A program made the translations under genes and the position numbers. From Spisula solida (Eukaryota; Mollusca; Bivalvia; Venerida; Mactridae), in assembly GCA_947247005.1 (NCBI GenBank), contig OX365955.1, positions 35,505,822 through 35,569,821 on the forward strand: a stretch of DNA of 64,000 nucleotides. The letters are read 5' to 3'. The notes below the pieces were generated by a model. It worked only from the letters and a program-made list of their open reading frames with translations. It did not search any database and had not been told where the DNA came from. Shown in pieces: positions 12,147 through 22,500 of the stretch; position 1 is the first letter of the stretch, and the number at the start of each line of letters is the position of its first letter.

Positions 12147-13230
12147 GTAAAATGGCGGCCATATTATTTGACAAAACATGACCTAAATGTCAATTTTGTA
12201 AGAGGGTCACCAAACCACTATTTCTGTAAAATTATTTTAAATCTGGCCAGTGGTTGATTTTTCATGATTTATTTAAGTTTTTTTAATCGGTTGCCATGTC
12301 AACCAGTTATTTATAGATAAAAAAAAACTTAATGGGCATCATCCCAGTATGATTGTTCATATTTATTTCAAGTTTCATGAAATTCTACCTGCTAGTTACA
12401 GAGATATGGCAGACGGACAACGCCATTTCAATACCCCCCTACCAAATACATCGGCGGGGGATAATGATACTATATCATGCCTGATACCACATGATATTAA
12501 CTGTATAAATATATGATTTATGTACAATGAACTAGATTTAAGCCATGTTATAATTATGCTATCTAATGAAACACCTCCTAAATAAGATAACAATTTGTTC
12601 ATATTACCAAAGTAAAAGTTAAATGAACAAAGTACCGCCTATGAGTGCTGGACACTTGACTTTCTCGTACTTGATAGTACTCTTGCTCATCAGTGTTAGT
12701 GAAAAGTCTAAGAGTAACAAGGGCAGATAACTCATAAATATAGGTCACAGGGTTGCCAGCATTGTCTGTGTATGAACTCCCCTAGTGATGGTGAATAACT
12801 ATGTTGAGTTTCAAGTGAATACCTTTGATAGTCTTGAGAAATTGACATTTTTGTGTAAAATTCAATGTCAGAAACGGGGAATAACTCTTATAAAATGCTG
12901 GATAGATTTGTTTTCTCTTGTCAGAAGATGTAGGTCATCACATTTCAAAAGTGTATTGACTTTCAAGTTGAAAGCTTTTAGTGTTTAAAAAAATTCAATT
13001 TATGTGTAAAATTTGCCACTATTTCTATGTATTAAGACCAAACAAGGGCATATGAGGGTAATTCAATAAATTTGTAGACTGGTTAATCATTTTAACATCC
13101 GATGACACAGAGAAAAACAAACTACATCGCGTTAAACTACAGCCTTTCAGACACCAGTGCTGAAAATATTGCATGAAACAACAAAGGAGAAGGTTCACTA
13201 ACTAGTAAAAATGGCCCAAAAATAATGAAA

Positions 13231-13533
13231 AACAAGACTGCGTTCAATAAACGCTTATGCCCCCTGTGGAAGCCTTGTCCATAAATAAGTCTAAGTCCAA
13301 AATTAGGTCAAGGTGAAGGTCAAAATGGGGTTAGGTGATACTGGCGTGTGGAGAGTGTTCATACACAACATCCATGCAAGTATGAAAGCTTTGTAGCAAG
13401 CCATATTAATGCTAGAAGAAACGGTCAATTTGGGTTAACCAGGACGGACGGACGAACGGACGAACGAACGGACGAACGGACGGACAGGTGAATCACTATA
13501 TGCCTCCCCATCTATCGATAGGGGGGCATAATT
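13231..13533 (+). mobile_element. Short HINE-like element, TATGCCCCC family
   Basis: It starts AACAAGACTGCG, with CTTATGCCCCC near the 5' end, then a GTCAAGGTGAAGGTCAAAAT core and a (GGACGAAC)n run. It ends in a hairpin TATGCCTCCCC/GGGGGGGCATA followed by ATTAAAA. The 5' TATGCCCCC word repeats one arm of the 3' hairpin. No coding capacity. Confidence 0.7.
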
Positions 13534-14054
13534 AAAAATAGACGAAAAATGTTTTTTGTTATCTATTTTTAATAACCAACCTTTATTCTTCATAAGAATG
13601 TATTTTTTCTTTAGAAAATCCTTTTTAAAGTCAGTAAAATTCCACTTGTAAGAACCCCTCTTTAGCTAAAAATGGCAAAATCTGCGTTTTTCGTGTAACA
13701 CTTCTTTATTTGTTCATATCAGCGCATGTTTGTTCCACATTCAAACTTGCTTAGCTTTCTGAGGAATTTCAAGTTGATTTATAACATCACTGTTATTTTT
13801 TGGAACACGCGTGCGCTCATATCTTAAATTAAAAGTATATAAGCCGTAACGTGACATTTTTTACCTAAAAAGCAACATGACGTCACGTCAGAAGCAGACG
13901 ACGAAGTTTTGCGCAACGGGAATTCTTGGACAAAAAGTGTTAACCTTCAATTCGAACGAAAATAGATCATCTGCATTATCAAAAATCACGATAATCAATT
14001 CAAGAAATCAAACTAGCGCTGATATAGTAGCCTTTAAAAGTCAGTTGACTATAG

Positions 14055-14290
14055 TCCAGAGAATTTGACACGACTCTCTACCTTCAATTAACATTATCTA
14101 ACAGCTGATATATCGTCTATATTTATAATCCCGGTTGTATGTTTTCATAAGCGGAAAGTATCACGAAGACACAAATCTTAAGGACCGATATTGTACGATT
14201 TGCTCGCGGAAATTGATATATTCAACGCAAGAACCTCGTAATATATTTATGCATAATGGTCAGGATCATGTCAAATTCTCTGTGCTATAC
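14055..14290 (+). repeat. Dispersed repeat, unoccupied paralogue of the element D site
   Basis: This block aligns with 32055-32230 joined to 34530-34575. Shared words are ACAGCTGAT, TATAAGCGG, AAAGGACCGATATTG, ACGATTTGC and GTCAGGATCATGTCAAATTC. Here the TATATTTATGCATAA stretch is uninterrupted, whereas at 32231 it is split by element D. Confidence 0.7.
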
Positions 14291-15799
14291 TAACTTGCAG
14301 AACGTACGATCCGATTTACAAAGAATTTAATGATGATCATTCTAGAAAATAGTAAGTGATAAATTATACGAGCATGATTACACGCGCAGAGAGCTATTCA
14401 GACTTATACAAACAATTTGACCGTTGTAATTATAAATAAAAGCACAAAGTTACTATGACGTGGCATATATATGTGTCTATTCGGAGAATCGAGTCGAGCT
14501 TTCCGAAAATGAGTTGACCTCGTCAGCTGAATATTTCACGTTACCTGATTGGTACTTTAATTTTGATACGTTTTATGATGGCAAATAGACATGTGTTTTG
14601 ACGGTAATTAAATCATTTTACAGGTTTTAAACATGTTTGATCTTTTGATGATTCGTCCCGTCGGCAAAAATAAAAATGTCACATTGCAATATTCGTTTGC
14701 ACTTTTAGAAGACAAAAGTAGTGTCATTAACACGTTAATTTGAAGTAAATTTATGTAGTTCGTCTAGCTTCAAGGATAAAATAGAGCAGATGAAGCATTA
14801 TTTTCACGAGCGTAATTGGAACCACGGGTTCAAAATAAATCAGTTGCTCACGATGTGAAATAACATCTGACTGTAAAATACAAATATTCTATTTAGTTCA
14901 TGTTTAATTTAGGGTTTTCCTAAATATTTTTTTTAAATAAAACATGGAGTGAAATTCGAATTCTGATTTTTTAAAACAAACTGAACAGAAGTGCATGTAA
15001 AATAATAACTTGTGTATAAAACGGCCAAAACACCTGTAGTTGCCTATAACAAGCATTGATGTCACATGTAGGCCTACTATAAAGCTCTCAAGGGCAACTG
15101 ATCTTCTTGTATGACGTTTTTCCAGGCTGTACAATTTGAAAACCAATTTGCATTCGCGAGTCAAGTGATGCTTGGTGAGCGGTTTAGTGTCATTTTTCTC
15201 GGTCAGTTGACTTGTGTGTTTGGGTATTTCTGTGCCGTGTGATTATGGTCTGTGTTAGTTCTGTGTTCGACTGTTTCAGTTCAGTGCTAGATCTACCTTC
15301 CCCTTAGAATATAACCTACCTTTTTAGCCAGTGAAAACGCCGATCTGTGCTGGTTAAATGCTACATTTAATTATGACATCATGAGTTGATCACATACTCT
15401 ATCGGCCAATCAAATGCCGACTGTAACATTCTGAGTTATCTTAATCATTAAAAGTTTGCTCTTACTAGATGGGTTGGCGGGAATTTCAATTTGCCAATCA
15501 AAATGACTAAAAAAGACTTCGCTTCGCTCGGTACGCTCACAACGTCCTTTTTAATCATAGACATTTGGTTTCAACTTGCCTAAAATTAATGATTTGACAT
15601 AATCACTAATAGACCAGGGTATTGTAAATTTCATTAATTTACGAATAGTTGAAAGTAAATACCAATCTTTTAATCATTAAAAACAAATAACTCACTTTGT
15701 TCTATTACATAAAAAATACTTCATGCTCCAACTGTCATGTAATTACATGAACACGTTATGTTTCACTAATGAATTTGAATTGCAACATGATCGTATTTA

Positions 15800-16580
15800 T
15801 GTACAATTAGATACAGGTACAGGTACCCATGTACGTTCCTTTTACTTTTGTTATCGAACTCAGATTTAACTACTTTTGCTCGTTCGTCAATTATTTTTAG
15901 AGGTTCAGTTTCTATAGCAACCACATCTTTAAATAGCAATATCATACGAGTGTGTGTATGTCAATTGTTATACTTCGCAAAAGGCTATAAGCCTCAACTT
16001 CGGAACTTCGTGAGTTATGCAACTATTCAGAAAATATCCGAAATTTTAAGTATTTTGATTGCCATAGCAACCACAAAGTGTGTTCGATTATACATAACAA
16101 ATAATTGTCGTAATCCGATCAATGTCCTCTATCCACATACCAAATTTCATAGTTCTGCCTTACATAATACTCTAGTTATGCCACGGTCTTGTAAAACCGG
16201 CTTTTCCCCACTGTTTTGTGTTTCCATAGCAACGCTTTCTTTAAGCAAAATCAAAATATATGGTGCATGCATATTCCCCTTATTACAACCTATGCATAAA
16301 CTAAGTTCAGTAATCAAGACTTGCAAGTTGTTCGAATAGTGGCATGATTCAAGTTTTCTGTTGTTATTTTGTTCGTTTTTTACATGTTTCGTTGCCATAG
16401 CGACGTTTTCTTAGGCCTGACTGTTGAATGTATCAACATGCATTATTCCCATAATGTTCTTAAACAATATGCAACATTTTACGAGTGTCTATGTTTAGTA
16501 CTATTTCCTTATTTCCTCGTTCATGTCGCCAAAAAGATAAATAGAATGACGGATAAAATATTGTTGCCATGGCAACAGTA
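15800..16580. repeat. Tandem CCATAGCAACC-core repeat
   Basis: Several degenerate units share CCATAGCAACCACA or GTTGCCATAGCGACG, separated by 120-170 bp, with interspersed TTTCATAGTTCTGCC-type words. It is related in style to 18670-19503. The 163-residue plus frame over this stretch is repeat translation. The final TTGCCATGGCAACAG lies near 16562. Confidence 0.55.
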
Positions 16581-16737
16581 GATTATTTTTTTTGAATATA
16601 AGTATCATTTTCGATCATGATGCACTGTTACTTGTTACTAGTCAAATTATTATCAAATTCTGTTACTGGGCCATTTTTACTAGTTAGTGAACCTTGTCCT
16701 TTTTGAAGAAAATATGGCTAAAATATAAATATCAACA

Positions 16738-16903
16738 TACCGGTGTAACAGGGCAAATTTTCCCCGCCTGGGCCTGATCTTTCCCCGGGGAAAAACCGGG
16801 CCGGGGAAAAAAGGACTGCTACAGTAACAGGGCAATTTCCCCCTGTCCATTTTTCCCCCCGGGGAAAAACTGGCCGGGGAAAAAAGGACCGCTACACCGG
16901 TAC
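16738..16903. repeat. GC-rich duplicated palindrome block
   Basis: Two adjacent units carry TTTTCCCCGG...CCGGGGAAAAA palindromes and the word AACAGGGCAA. The whole is bordered by ACCGGTGTA and its complement TACACCGGT. It stands out sharply from the AT-rich surroundings. It may be a small TIR element; no target duplication is evident. Confidence 0.6.
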
Positions 16904-18018
16904 CACCACACACTGCAATTTATGATCTGACGTCAGCGACGTTATTGACGTTTTGCTGATTCTCAAATGGTAGCCCGAAATGAAATTATGTTTTAAACAT
17001 TGAAATAAACATTCAAATTGTATATGATTTAACATATCTTCCACAATATCTTATATAGCCTAAGTTAAGAATTAAGGCTTGGCATACATTTCGACAGACG
17101 TGGCGTGAACCGTCACTACGTTTGCCTATTTGCACATCCCTGTATCGTTTTAAATACCATGCTGCGCTTCAGAAATTCGTTTTTGCCACTTAAACACAAT
17201 ACCAATGCATGCTGTATGTTCTCCTTTCGCTCTTTATAGCAGCTTTCATGTGTCTGCTGTGTTTTTTTCAAGCCACATGCACAATTTAATAGTAGTATGA
17301 ATTTCCTCACGTAAAGAAATAGACATTTTGACGTTATTGAAAACGGGACTCGCCTTGATAAAACAGTTTTAATTCACACTCTGACGTTCAAATAACTTCA
17401 TAATTTCATGAAATCCCATGATAATATTTTGTAATAATCTGGCAGAAACATTGGAATGTACATTAACTTAATCAGATTTTATAACTAGATGAACAAATGA
17501 AAACGGTACGTTACTTCGGTCAGGGGTGGTTTTGCGTTACTATGGTAATAGAATGGCTGATGACGTGCTACTGGTTTCCATTATTGAAGATAAAATTGCA
17601 TTGACTGTTGGTAATAAGTTACTGTTTGTATTAATATAAGAAATTATTATTAAAACGCAATAATAATCGAATGAGAACAATTGTCTACGAACATATTGAA
17701 TGACCCTCGTATATCTCCATAAATATAGGTCAGAGTTATCAGCCTTTTCAGTATGGAGTCTCCTTGAGACGGTGAATAACTATGATGAGTTTCAAGTTGA
17801 TACCTTTGACAGTCTTTGAGAATAGGACTCTAACAATAAACTTAACCAACGCACACACAGACGCTTCGTAAAGTCGAGCTAATAAAATTCAGTCTGACAT
17901 TTTATGGCTCAAAATTGACTTCATTATACTGGGAACATGATTCTAAATGTATTAATTTACAATGAGGAGTTATCAAAGTGTTGATTTGTTTATTGACTAA
18001 AAGGTGATTATGACATAC

Positions 18019-18137
18019 CCGTCTACTATATCGTGAGCTATAGGATCATGTACCAGCGTGACGTATGTTCCACCAGGTTGTGAAGCCAACAACTCAGACT
18101 TCCCTTCTTTATCCTTGTTCAAGGTTATAGATCCAAT
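18019..18137 (-). CDS. ITFG2: ITFG2-like exon 7
   Basis: It reads on the minus strand from an acceptor TTGTTTAG at 18138 to a donor GTATGT at 18018, giving 39 codons plus two bases. The peptide contains the segment ITLNKDKEGKSELLASQPGG followed by TYVTL, which corresponds to the human ITFG2 segment around ELMVSQPGCAYAILL (recalled, not searched). It joins exon 6 in phase 0 between Gln and Ile. It is the last exon I can find; the remainder of the protein, including the second half of the propeller, is presumably left of the window. A transposable element begins three bases upstream of the acceptor boundary, at 18141. Confidence 0.85.
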
Positions 18138-18140
18138 CTA

Positions 18141-18417
18141 AACAAGAGATGTTTGTAAAACACGTATGCCCCCATGGCAGCCCAATAGTCATAAATGGTG
18201 AAGGTCGCAGTGACCTTTGACCTACTGACCTCAAAATCAATAGGGGTCATCTACTGTTGCTTAACAACCTCCATGTAAAGTTTGAAGATCCTAGGTCAAA
18301 GCGTTCTTGAGTTATTGAACGGAAACCATTTTATACGACCAACCGACATACTGACAGACAGACATGTGCAAAGCAATATACCCCCTCATCAAAGACGGGG
18401 GACTGCCGGGCATAATA
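18141..18417 (+). mobile_element. HINE-like element, AACAAGAGATG family, abutting exon 7
   Basis: It begins AACAAGAGATGTTTG with TATGCCCCC nearby, carries GTCGCAGTGACCTTTGACCTA, then ACCGACATACTGACAGACAG. It ends in an imperfect C-run/G-run hairpin followed by GCATAATAATG. On the ITFG2 strand its 5' end supplies the pyrimidine-rich CATCTCTTGTT of the exon 7 acceptor. It is a short, core-poor member of the class. Confidence 0.7.
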
Positions 18418-18669
18418 ATGCATTGACACATTTATAGATAACTTATTTCTGGATTTAATTTGATTTCAATGCAGAACTTCAATGAATTATAAGTCATCGT
18501 ACATATTAAGAATCGCTTAGACTTAATAGTAATATATTTAAGGTTGATTTTTAAACAAGTTCTTACAACTTATTTTAATCACTCTCTACTTCTCATTCCT
18601 GATGGTATTCATTACCACTAGGGAATGAGAGAAGAGAAACCAGCATTTTCTTTTTTACGCTCAGTGTCT
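18418..18669. other. Unassigned intron 6 sequence
   Basis: I see no coding, RNA-gene or family-specific signal here. The sequence is AT-rich and contains one inverted pair around 18590-18640 (CTCTCTACTTCTCATTCC against GGAATGAGAGAAGAGA). Confidence 0.5.
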
Positions 18670-19503
18670 AAAGGGGCATACAGTAGTACCATTTTTATTT
18701 TGTCTTTGACCACACACGGTTAACCTAACCAGTTTTCCTGAAATTAATTATCAACCAGTACAAATAAGTCACTAAGAATTGCAAGCAATACAGAAGTCCC
18801 TTACGGTTTGAAGCCATGACCTTTAAATTATTTTCAATACTTCTGTGGCCATGGCAACCACAATTTTTATCAAAGTGAACCATTAATTAATAGGTGTCAT
18901 CTCAAAATGGATCTCTATGCATATACCATAAATGGTCACTCTAGCATAGATACTTTTAGGGTTATACAAAGATGCAGTCAAAGGGAAGTAATTTAACTAT
19001 TTCTGTATCCATAGCAACCACAATTTTTGTCAGAATAAAAAAATATTAAGTGTACACAATCTCCTTACAGACTCCTTTCCCTATACCAAGTTGCATAGCC
19101 CTAGCTTGGAAACTGTTTGACTAATGGCAGGATCCCACATTTTGACGTATTTCCGTATCCATAGCAACCACAATTTGTCAGAATAAAAAAATATCTAGAT
19201 ATGCATATCCTACCCATATACCAAGTGTCATAAACATAGCTGGGAAACTGTTGAGTAATAGCAGGATCCAGGTTTTGACATATTTTCACTCTTTCTGTCT
19301 CCATAGCACAATTTTTGTCAGAATCAAAATATTTTAAGACGTGCATAGGCCCCTTATTGTCCCCTATCCACATACCAAGTTTCATAAACCTAGCTTGGAA
19401 ACTGTTTGAACTACGTCAGGATCCAGATTTTTGACAGACAGACGGACTGACGGACGGAGGGCAAACCTATAGTCCCCTCCGGTTGAAAACCAGTAGGGGC
19501 CTA
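18670..19503 (+). repeat. Tandem CCATAGCAACCACAATTT-core HINE-like repeat
   Basis: Four units of about 165 bp share TCCATAGCAACCACAATTTT, GTCAGAATAAAAAAATAT, ACCAAGT and TAGCTTGGAAACTGTT. The block ends with GACAGACAGACGGACTGACG and a hairpin TAGTCCCCT/AGGGGCCTA. Same architecture as the other bivalve repeats. The 94-residue minus frame over it is repeat translation. Confidence 0.65.
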
Positions 19504-19806
19504 ATTAGCTCTTCCACAAGCAAATAACAATTTCACATGTGGGAGAAAATGACCGCAGCATGGAAGTACATAACTAGTCATCAAGATCAAATCAACACAC
19601 TCTACCAACTACCCTATCTGAGCAAATGTCCTCTTGTTTGGCATTCTATTGCTCTACCTACACAGCAAGTGGGGGATGTTGTTTTTAGTAAACGCTATTC
19701 TAGTGGTATATAAATTATACTATATAATAGAGAGAGCGAGAGATGTTACACCCAGCCAGTTACAATTTACGTTCCTAGGAAACATGATACTCTGAAATTT
19801 ACGAAC

Positions 19807-19946
19807 CTGTCCTGCTAGTTGCCATTTATCTATCTGTACCATAGAACCATGTGGTTCCTGTTCAGCATCCATGTTACCATTCCATTTATATAATCTAATG
19901 ACACGATCAGAATAACCCATTGCTAACTCTAACTTCCCATCTCCAT
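19807..19946 (-). CDS. ITFG2: ITFG2-like exon 6 (FG-GAP blade)
   Basis: Acceptor TTGTGACAG at 19947; donor GTTCGT at 19806. Two bases complete an Asp codon with the last base of exon 5, then 46 codons follow. The peptide contains GDGKLELAMGYSDRVIRLYK, an FG-GAP-like Asp-rich calcium-loop motif followed by a blade strand, then KWQLAGQ. The recalled human counterpart is [22 protein letters not shown] with KKWMLEGQ. The donor GTTCGT is weak but is the only one that keeps the frame into exon 7. The open frame runs past the exon on both sides, which is not significant. Confidence 0.9.
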
Positions 19947-20010
19947 CTGTCACAAGCAACATACAAAAATACATGTAAACATTCACTTAATTTGTAAATA
20001 TAACATAGAG

Positions 20011-20358
20011 TTTTTTTTGTTTCGACTGACAGTAAGTGTGCGCCCATTCGATTTTATCTCGGCCTAATTTGCAAACCAATGACCTCTGGCTTCGAGGGAA
20101 GAGACAGAAAGCTTGTATGATAAATGGAATCTTGGTGGGCTGCCCTAACTGTTTCTGAATAGACTCCTTGGTTCTTTAACGTGCCCAGTGTTTACCACTG
20201 ATACATGCCAGACTACCTCTGGGTTTCCAACCAGTTCATCTCTAGTTGGGTGGGAAACAATGAAAAGCATTTCTAAAATTTCCAGTGCCCCAGTCGAGAT
20301 TCGAACCAGGGACCTTCGGGTAGTCGAGAGCGTTAACTACTCAGCCACCATTCCACCC
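20011..20358 (-). mobile_element. tRNA-derived SINE 1
   Basis: Read on the minus strand from 20358, the head GGTGGCTGAGTAGTTAACGC looks like a tRNA A-box region. GGTTCGAATCT (plus 20297-20307) is a good B box. The body includes GGCACGTTAAAGAACC-like sequence, reminiscent of conserved central domains of metazoan SINEs, and the 3' end is an A-run (20011-20018). It is tRNA-like in sequence but extended, so a SINE rather than a functional tRNA gene. Target duplication not identified. Confidence 0.75.
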
Positions 20359-20590
20359 ATGTAGAATCATAATGTGGATCTTTCCAGCAGAAAACATGAA
20401 GGCCAAAGTCAGTCACAGAGCATTGGTTTTTTCTTCCATAGATACCCATTTAATTCTTTTCAAAACCTTGTTGGAGAGGAGCAAATGTAGGGTAAATTTT
20501 TTGCTCAGAAAAAAGGCAGGATTTAAACCAGGAACTTTACAATCCAAATGCATGTGTCTTACCACTGGAACATCCAGCACCATGTGAACC
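20359..20590 (-). mobile_element. tRNA-derived SINE 2 (probable)
   Basis: The minus strand from about 20585 shows GTTCCAGTGGTAAGACAC as an A-box-like stretch and GGTTTAAATCC as a degenerate B box (about 20518-20530 on plus). Its tail runs directly into the head of SINE 1. It is less certain than SINE 1 because the B box is altered and no tail is clear. Confidence 0.5.
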
Positions 20591-20779
20591 TAAATGAAAT
20601 TATTCACGTTTCAAAGTTGTTTATAGTTTGTTCAATGAATAACTGGAAGTTCTGGTTTGGTCTATAGCGGGAAAATTGCTCGTGCATGTGGTCATTGGTA
20701 TATAAGGCCAATGACGGGCGTTTTTCGTCACTTGAGGTTTTGTTGGCAGTTATTATCACAAGTAATAATTTTGTCAATA

Positions 20780-21309
20780 ATGGGTAGAATGACGGACAAT
20801 GATAGTGGTTTAAAATCTCAAGTCGTTGACGAACTTAAAGATTATTTGGATTCTAAATTCGATAAATTGAAACGGAACTTTAAGGAGGAATCAGAATGGA
20901 CGGTGGAGAACGTTAGAAAAAGGTTAGGAATGACAATGCAGTTTCAATTAAGTCAACTTCTAATAAGAAGCAATTTCTATTTACTTCGGATATTTCTGAT
21001 ATTTTAGACAGCGCGCATAAGGCTATATTATTAAGGAACGCGGATAAGGCTACGGAATTTCTGTCAGAAGCTCAAGGCAAATTAAAACAACGAAATAAGC
21101 TTATTAGAATAGCGGACGCCCGGCCCGCTGGTTGGCTGACTATTCAAGAGTACGAACAAAGCGAGGTTGCTAGTGATGCATAGGATGACAGGCGTATTCG
21201 TCGGGCGGAAGACCGCACCAAAGCAAGATTGGAGAAGTTCAAGAAATCTGAGACTCCTGCAAATCCCTACAAAGATATTACAGGTGTTGCTAGCGGTAGT
21301 AACAGTGAG
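20780..21309 (+). pseudogene. DIRS gag-like ORF, first part
   Basis: The frame beginning with GRMTDNDSGLKSQVVDELKD continues, after a frame change near 20935, through SDISDILDSAHKAILLRNAD and KLIRIADARPAGWLTIQEYE. An in-frame TAG at 21181 lies between ASDA and DDRRIRRAE, where related gag proteins have an acidic residue. Charged, helix-rich sequence, probably a coiled coil. It ends at NSE followed by GTATGT, a good splice donor at 21310. Confidence 0.7.
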
Positions 21310-21956
21310 GTATGTCACTTTAAACTGTATGTAATTTTTGTTGAGAAATGTGGAGCCTTATGTTTTTAGCATTTCTTATAATTATGCAATATTTTATGTA
21401 TAATGCAAAACTACAAGGGCACATACTCATATATGTATAAGTGGCGATGTAGTAGCATATTTAATATTGGCAAAGTCGTTTTAATTTTCGATAATAAGTA
21501 ATAGTAATTGTACTACATGTGTCAAATTGGAATTTCATTCATATCTCCAAATCTCTATTTGCACGGGATTCATTTGTAGTGTCAGATAGAACGTGTCTAG
21601 ACGACAAATTTAGCCACGTGCTTCATACAAAGTTTATACAAGTGATATACCGTAAACTCATAGATTGTAGTATTTGTACTATAATATGAGTGAAAATGGA
21701 ATGTCATTCATAAATTCAAAAATTAATGTTCACGAGATTCAGTCGTTGTTATAGAAAGTGTATAATTGACCGTTTTAGTCACATGCTATTTACAAAGTTA
21801 TATACTGTAAATTCATAGATTAATGAGGGCCTTAAATTTCAAATAATCCGTTTTCTCATCATATATGCTTTGGTGGTATGAAGCGATTCGATATAATACA
21901 ATTTTATAATTGTTACTTATTAAGTTAATTTTTTGTATATGATAGCCTTTTCGCAG
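21310..21956 (+). other. Candidate spliceosomal intron in the DIRS gag ORF
   Basis: It starts GTATGT at 21310 and ends TTTTCGCAG at 21956. The sequence between is AT-rich and stop-rich in all frames, while gag-like coding resumes immediately after. The zinc-knuckle frame after 21957 needs two bases carried over from the first exon, whereas the donor at 21310 lies on a codon boundary. Either a one-base indel has occurred or a neighbouring donor is used. Confidence 0.45.
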
Positions 21957-22173
21957 TCGTTTTCGAAGGCAACAGCAGCAACGAATGGTGGCAGGGGGAC
22001 AACAACCCGGACGGGACGTGGTCTGTTATGCCTGTGGTGGTACCGGACACTTCGCCAGTGGGTGCGCAGCCTTCTTACGACAGCAAGGAGCCAGATCCGT
22101 GGTCCAAAATACCGGTCAAGTTGGTCTCAAAGACGAAGGAAAATCGGAAACAGTGTCGACAGCCAAACAGTGA
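21957..22173 (+). pseudogene. DIRS gag-like ORF, zinc-knuckle part
   Basis: Encodes RFRRQQQQRMVAGG followed by CYACGGTGHFASGC, an exact CX2CX4HX4C knuckle typical of nucleic-acid-binding gag proteins, then a Gly/Ser-rich tail ending at TAG after STAKQ. The pol frame overlaps it from about 22028, as in other DIRS elements. Confidence 0.75.
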
Positions 22174-22500
22174 ATCTGATATTACAAGTGAGGAGTTCGA
22201 TAAGTATTGGATCTTTTCAGACTGTATTAATGACTTTCCTATTTCAGAATTTGAAGACAGTTATTGTGAATATCTGGAAAGTAATGTTACAATAACAAAT
22301 ACTTCTGTCAAAGGCAGACTTAAGACTTCTGTTGCATTTTGGAAAAATACGATATGTGCAAATGACGATATTATATCTATCATTGAAAATGGGTATGTGA
22401 TCCCTTTTGAGACAGAACCACCATGTTTTGAAATTAAGAATAATAAGTCAGCTCTATCAAATAACGATTTTGTTGAATCAACAATTTCTAGCTTAATAGA
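22028..22500 (+). pseudogene. DIRS pol, N-terminal part before HINE insertion
   Basis: An open frame reaching the peptide GRLKTSVAFWKNTI, then IIENGYVIPFETEPP and NNKSALSNNDFVESTISSLI. This is the conserved lead-in to DIRS reverse transcriptases. The frame is cut by a HINE starting at 22501 and resumes at 23725 with RCVYEVPFQPHNVNPLSVAM, so the reading frame itself was intact here when the HINE arrived. Confidence 0.8.

Larger units (their letters stand above)
9191..12475 (+). repeat. Older repeat with GTTGCCATGGCAACC core, host of insertions
   Basis: Core words CCCCACCCACTGG, GACAAAAATGTCAATTTTG and GTTGCCATGGCAACCAGAG recur before 9545 and after 11451. The younger element at 9545-11450, whose core is related, therefore appears inserted in an older copy. 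The right end has GACGGACAACGCC and a C-run/G-run hairpin at about 12433-12470. A hAT MITE (11634-12146) also interrupts it. 9191-9300 holds nothing specific. Confidence 0.55.
13053..17709. mobile_element. Element C: 4.66-kb TA-flanked element, GAGGGT inverted repeats
   Basis: The left end TGAGGGTAATTCAATAAATT and the right end, whose complement is CGAGGGTCATTCAATATGTT, are inverted over about 30 bp with several mismatches. TA lies at 13051-13052 and 17710-17711. No transposase frame is present. A second inverted pair, CACTAACTAGTAAAAATGGC at about 13197 against its complement at about 16670, lies inside. Later residents are 13231-13533, a dispersed repeat at 14055-14290, CCATAGCAACC units at 15800-16580 and a GC-rich block at 16738-16903. 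14290-15800 holds nothing I recognise. Confidence 0.6.
12626..17882 (+). repeat. HINE-like repeat (ACCGCCTAYGAGTGCTGG family) split by element C
   Basis: The left part (12626-13050) and right part (17712-17882) align in order with the uninterrupted copy at 27848-28775. Shared words include CACTTGACTTTCT, TACTTGATAGTA, GGGCAGATAACTC and AACTTAACCAACGCACAC. Element C (13053-17709) separates the words AACAAGGGCA and TCTCCATAAATA, which are adjacent in the other copy. Confidence 0.75.

Noticed and set aside
13877..14068. 63-residue ORF in element C
   Set aside because: Single short frame in a TE interior without similarity I can recognise.
15848..16339. 163-residue plus-strand ORF
   Set aside because: Built from CCATAGCAACC repeat units; no start context, domain or codon bias.
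20281..20358. Functional tRNA gene on the minus strand
   Set aside because: A and B boxes are present, but no clean acceptor stem or anticodon arm can be closed, and the transcript would continue into a SINE body with an A-tail.
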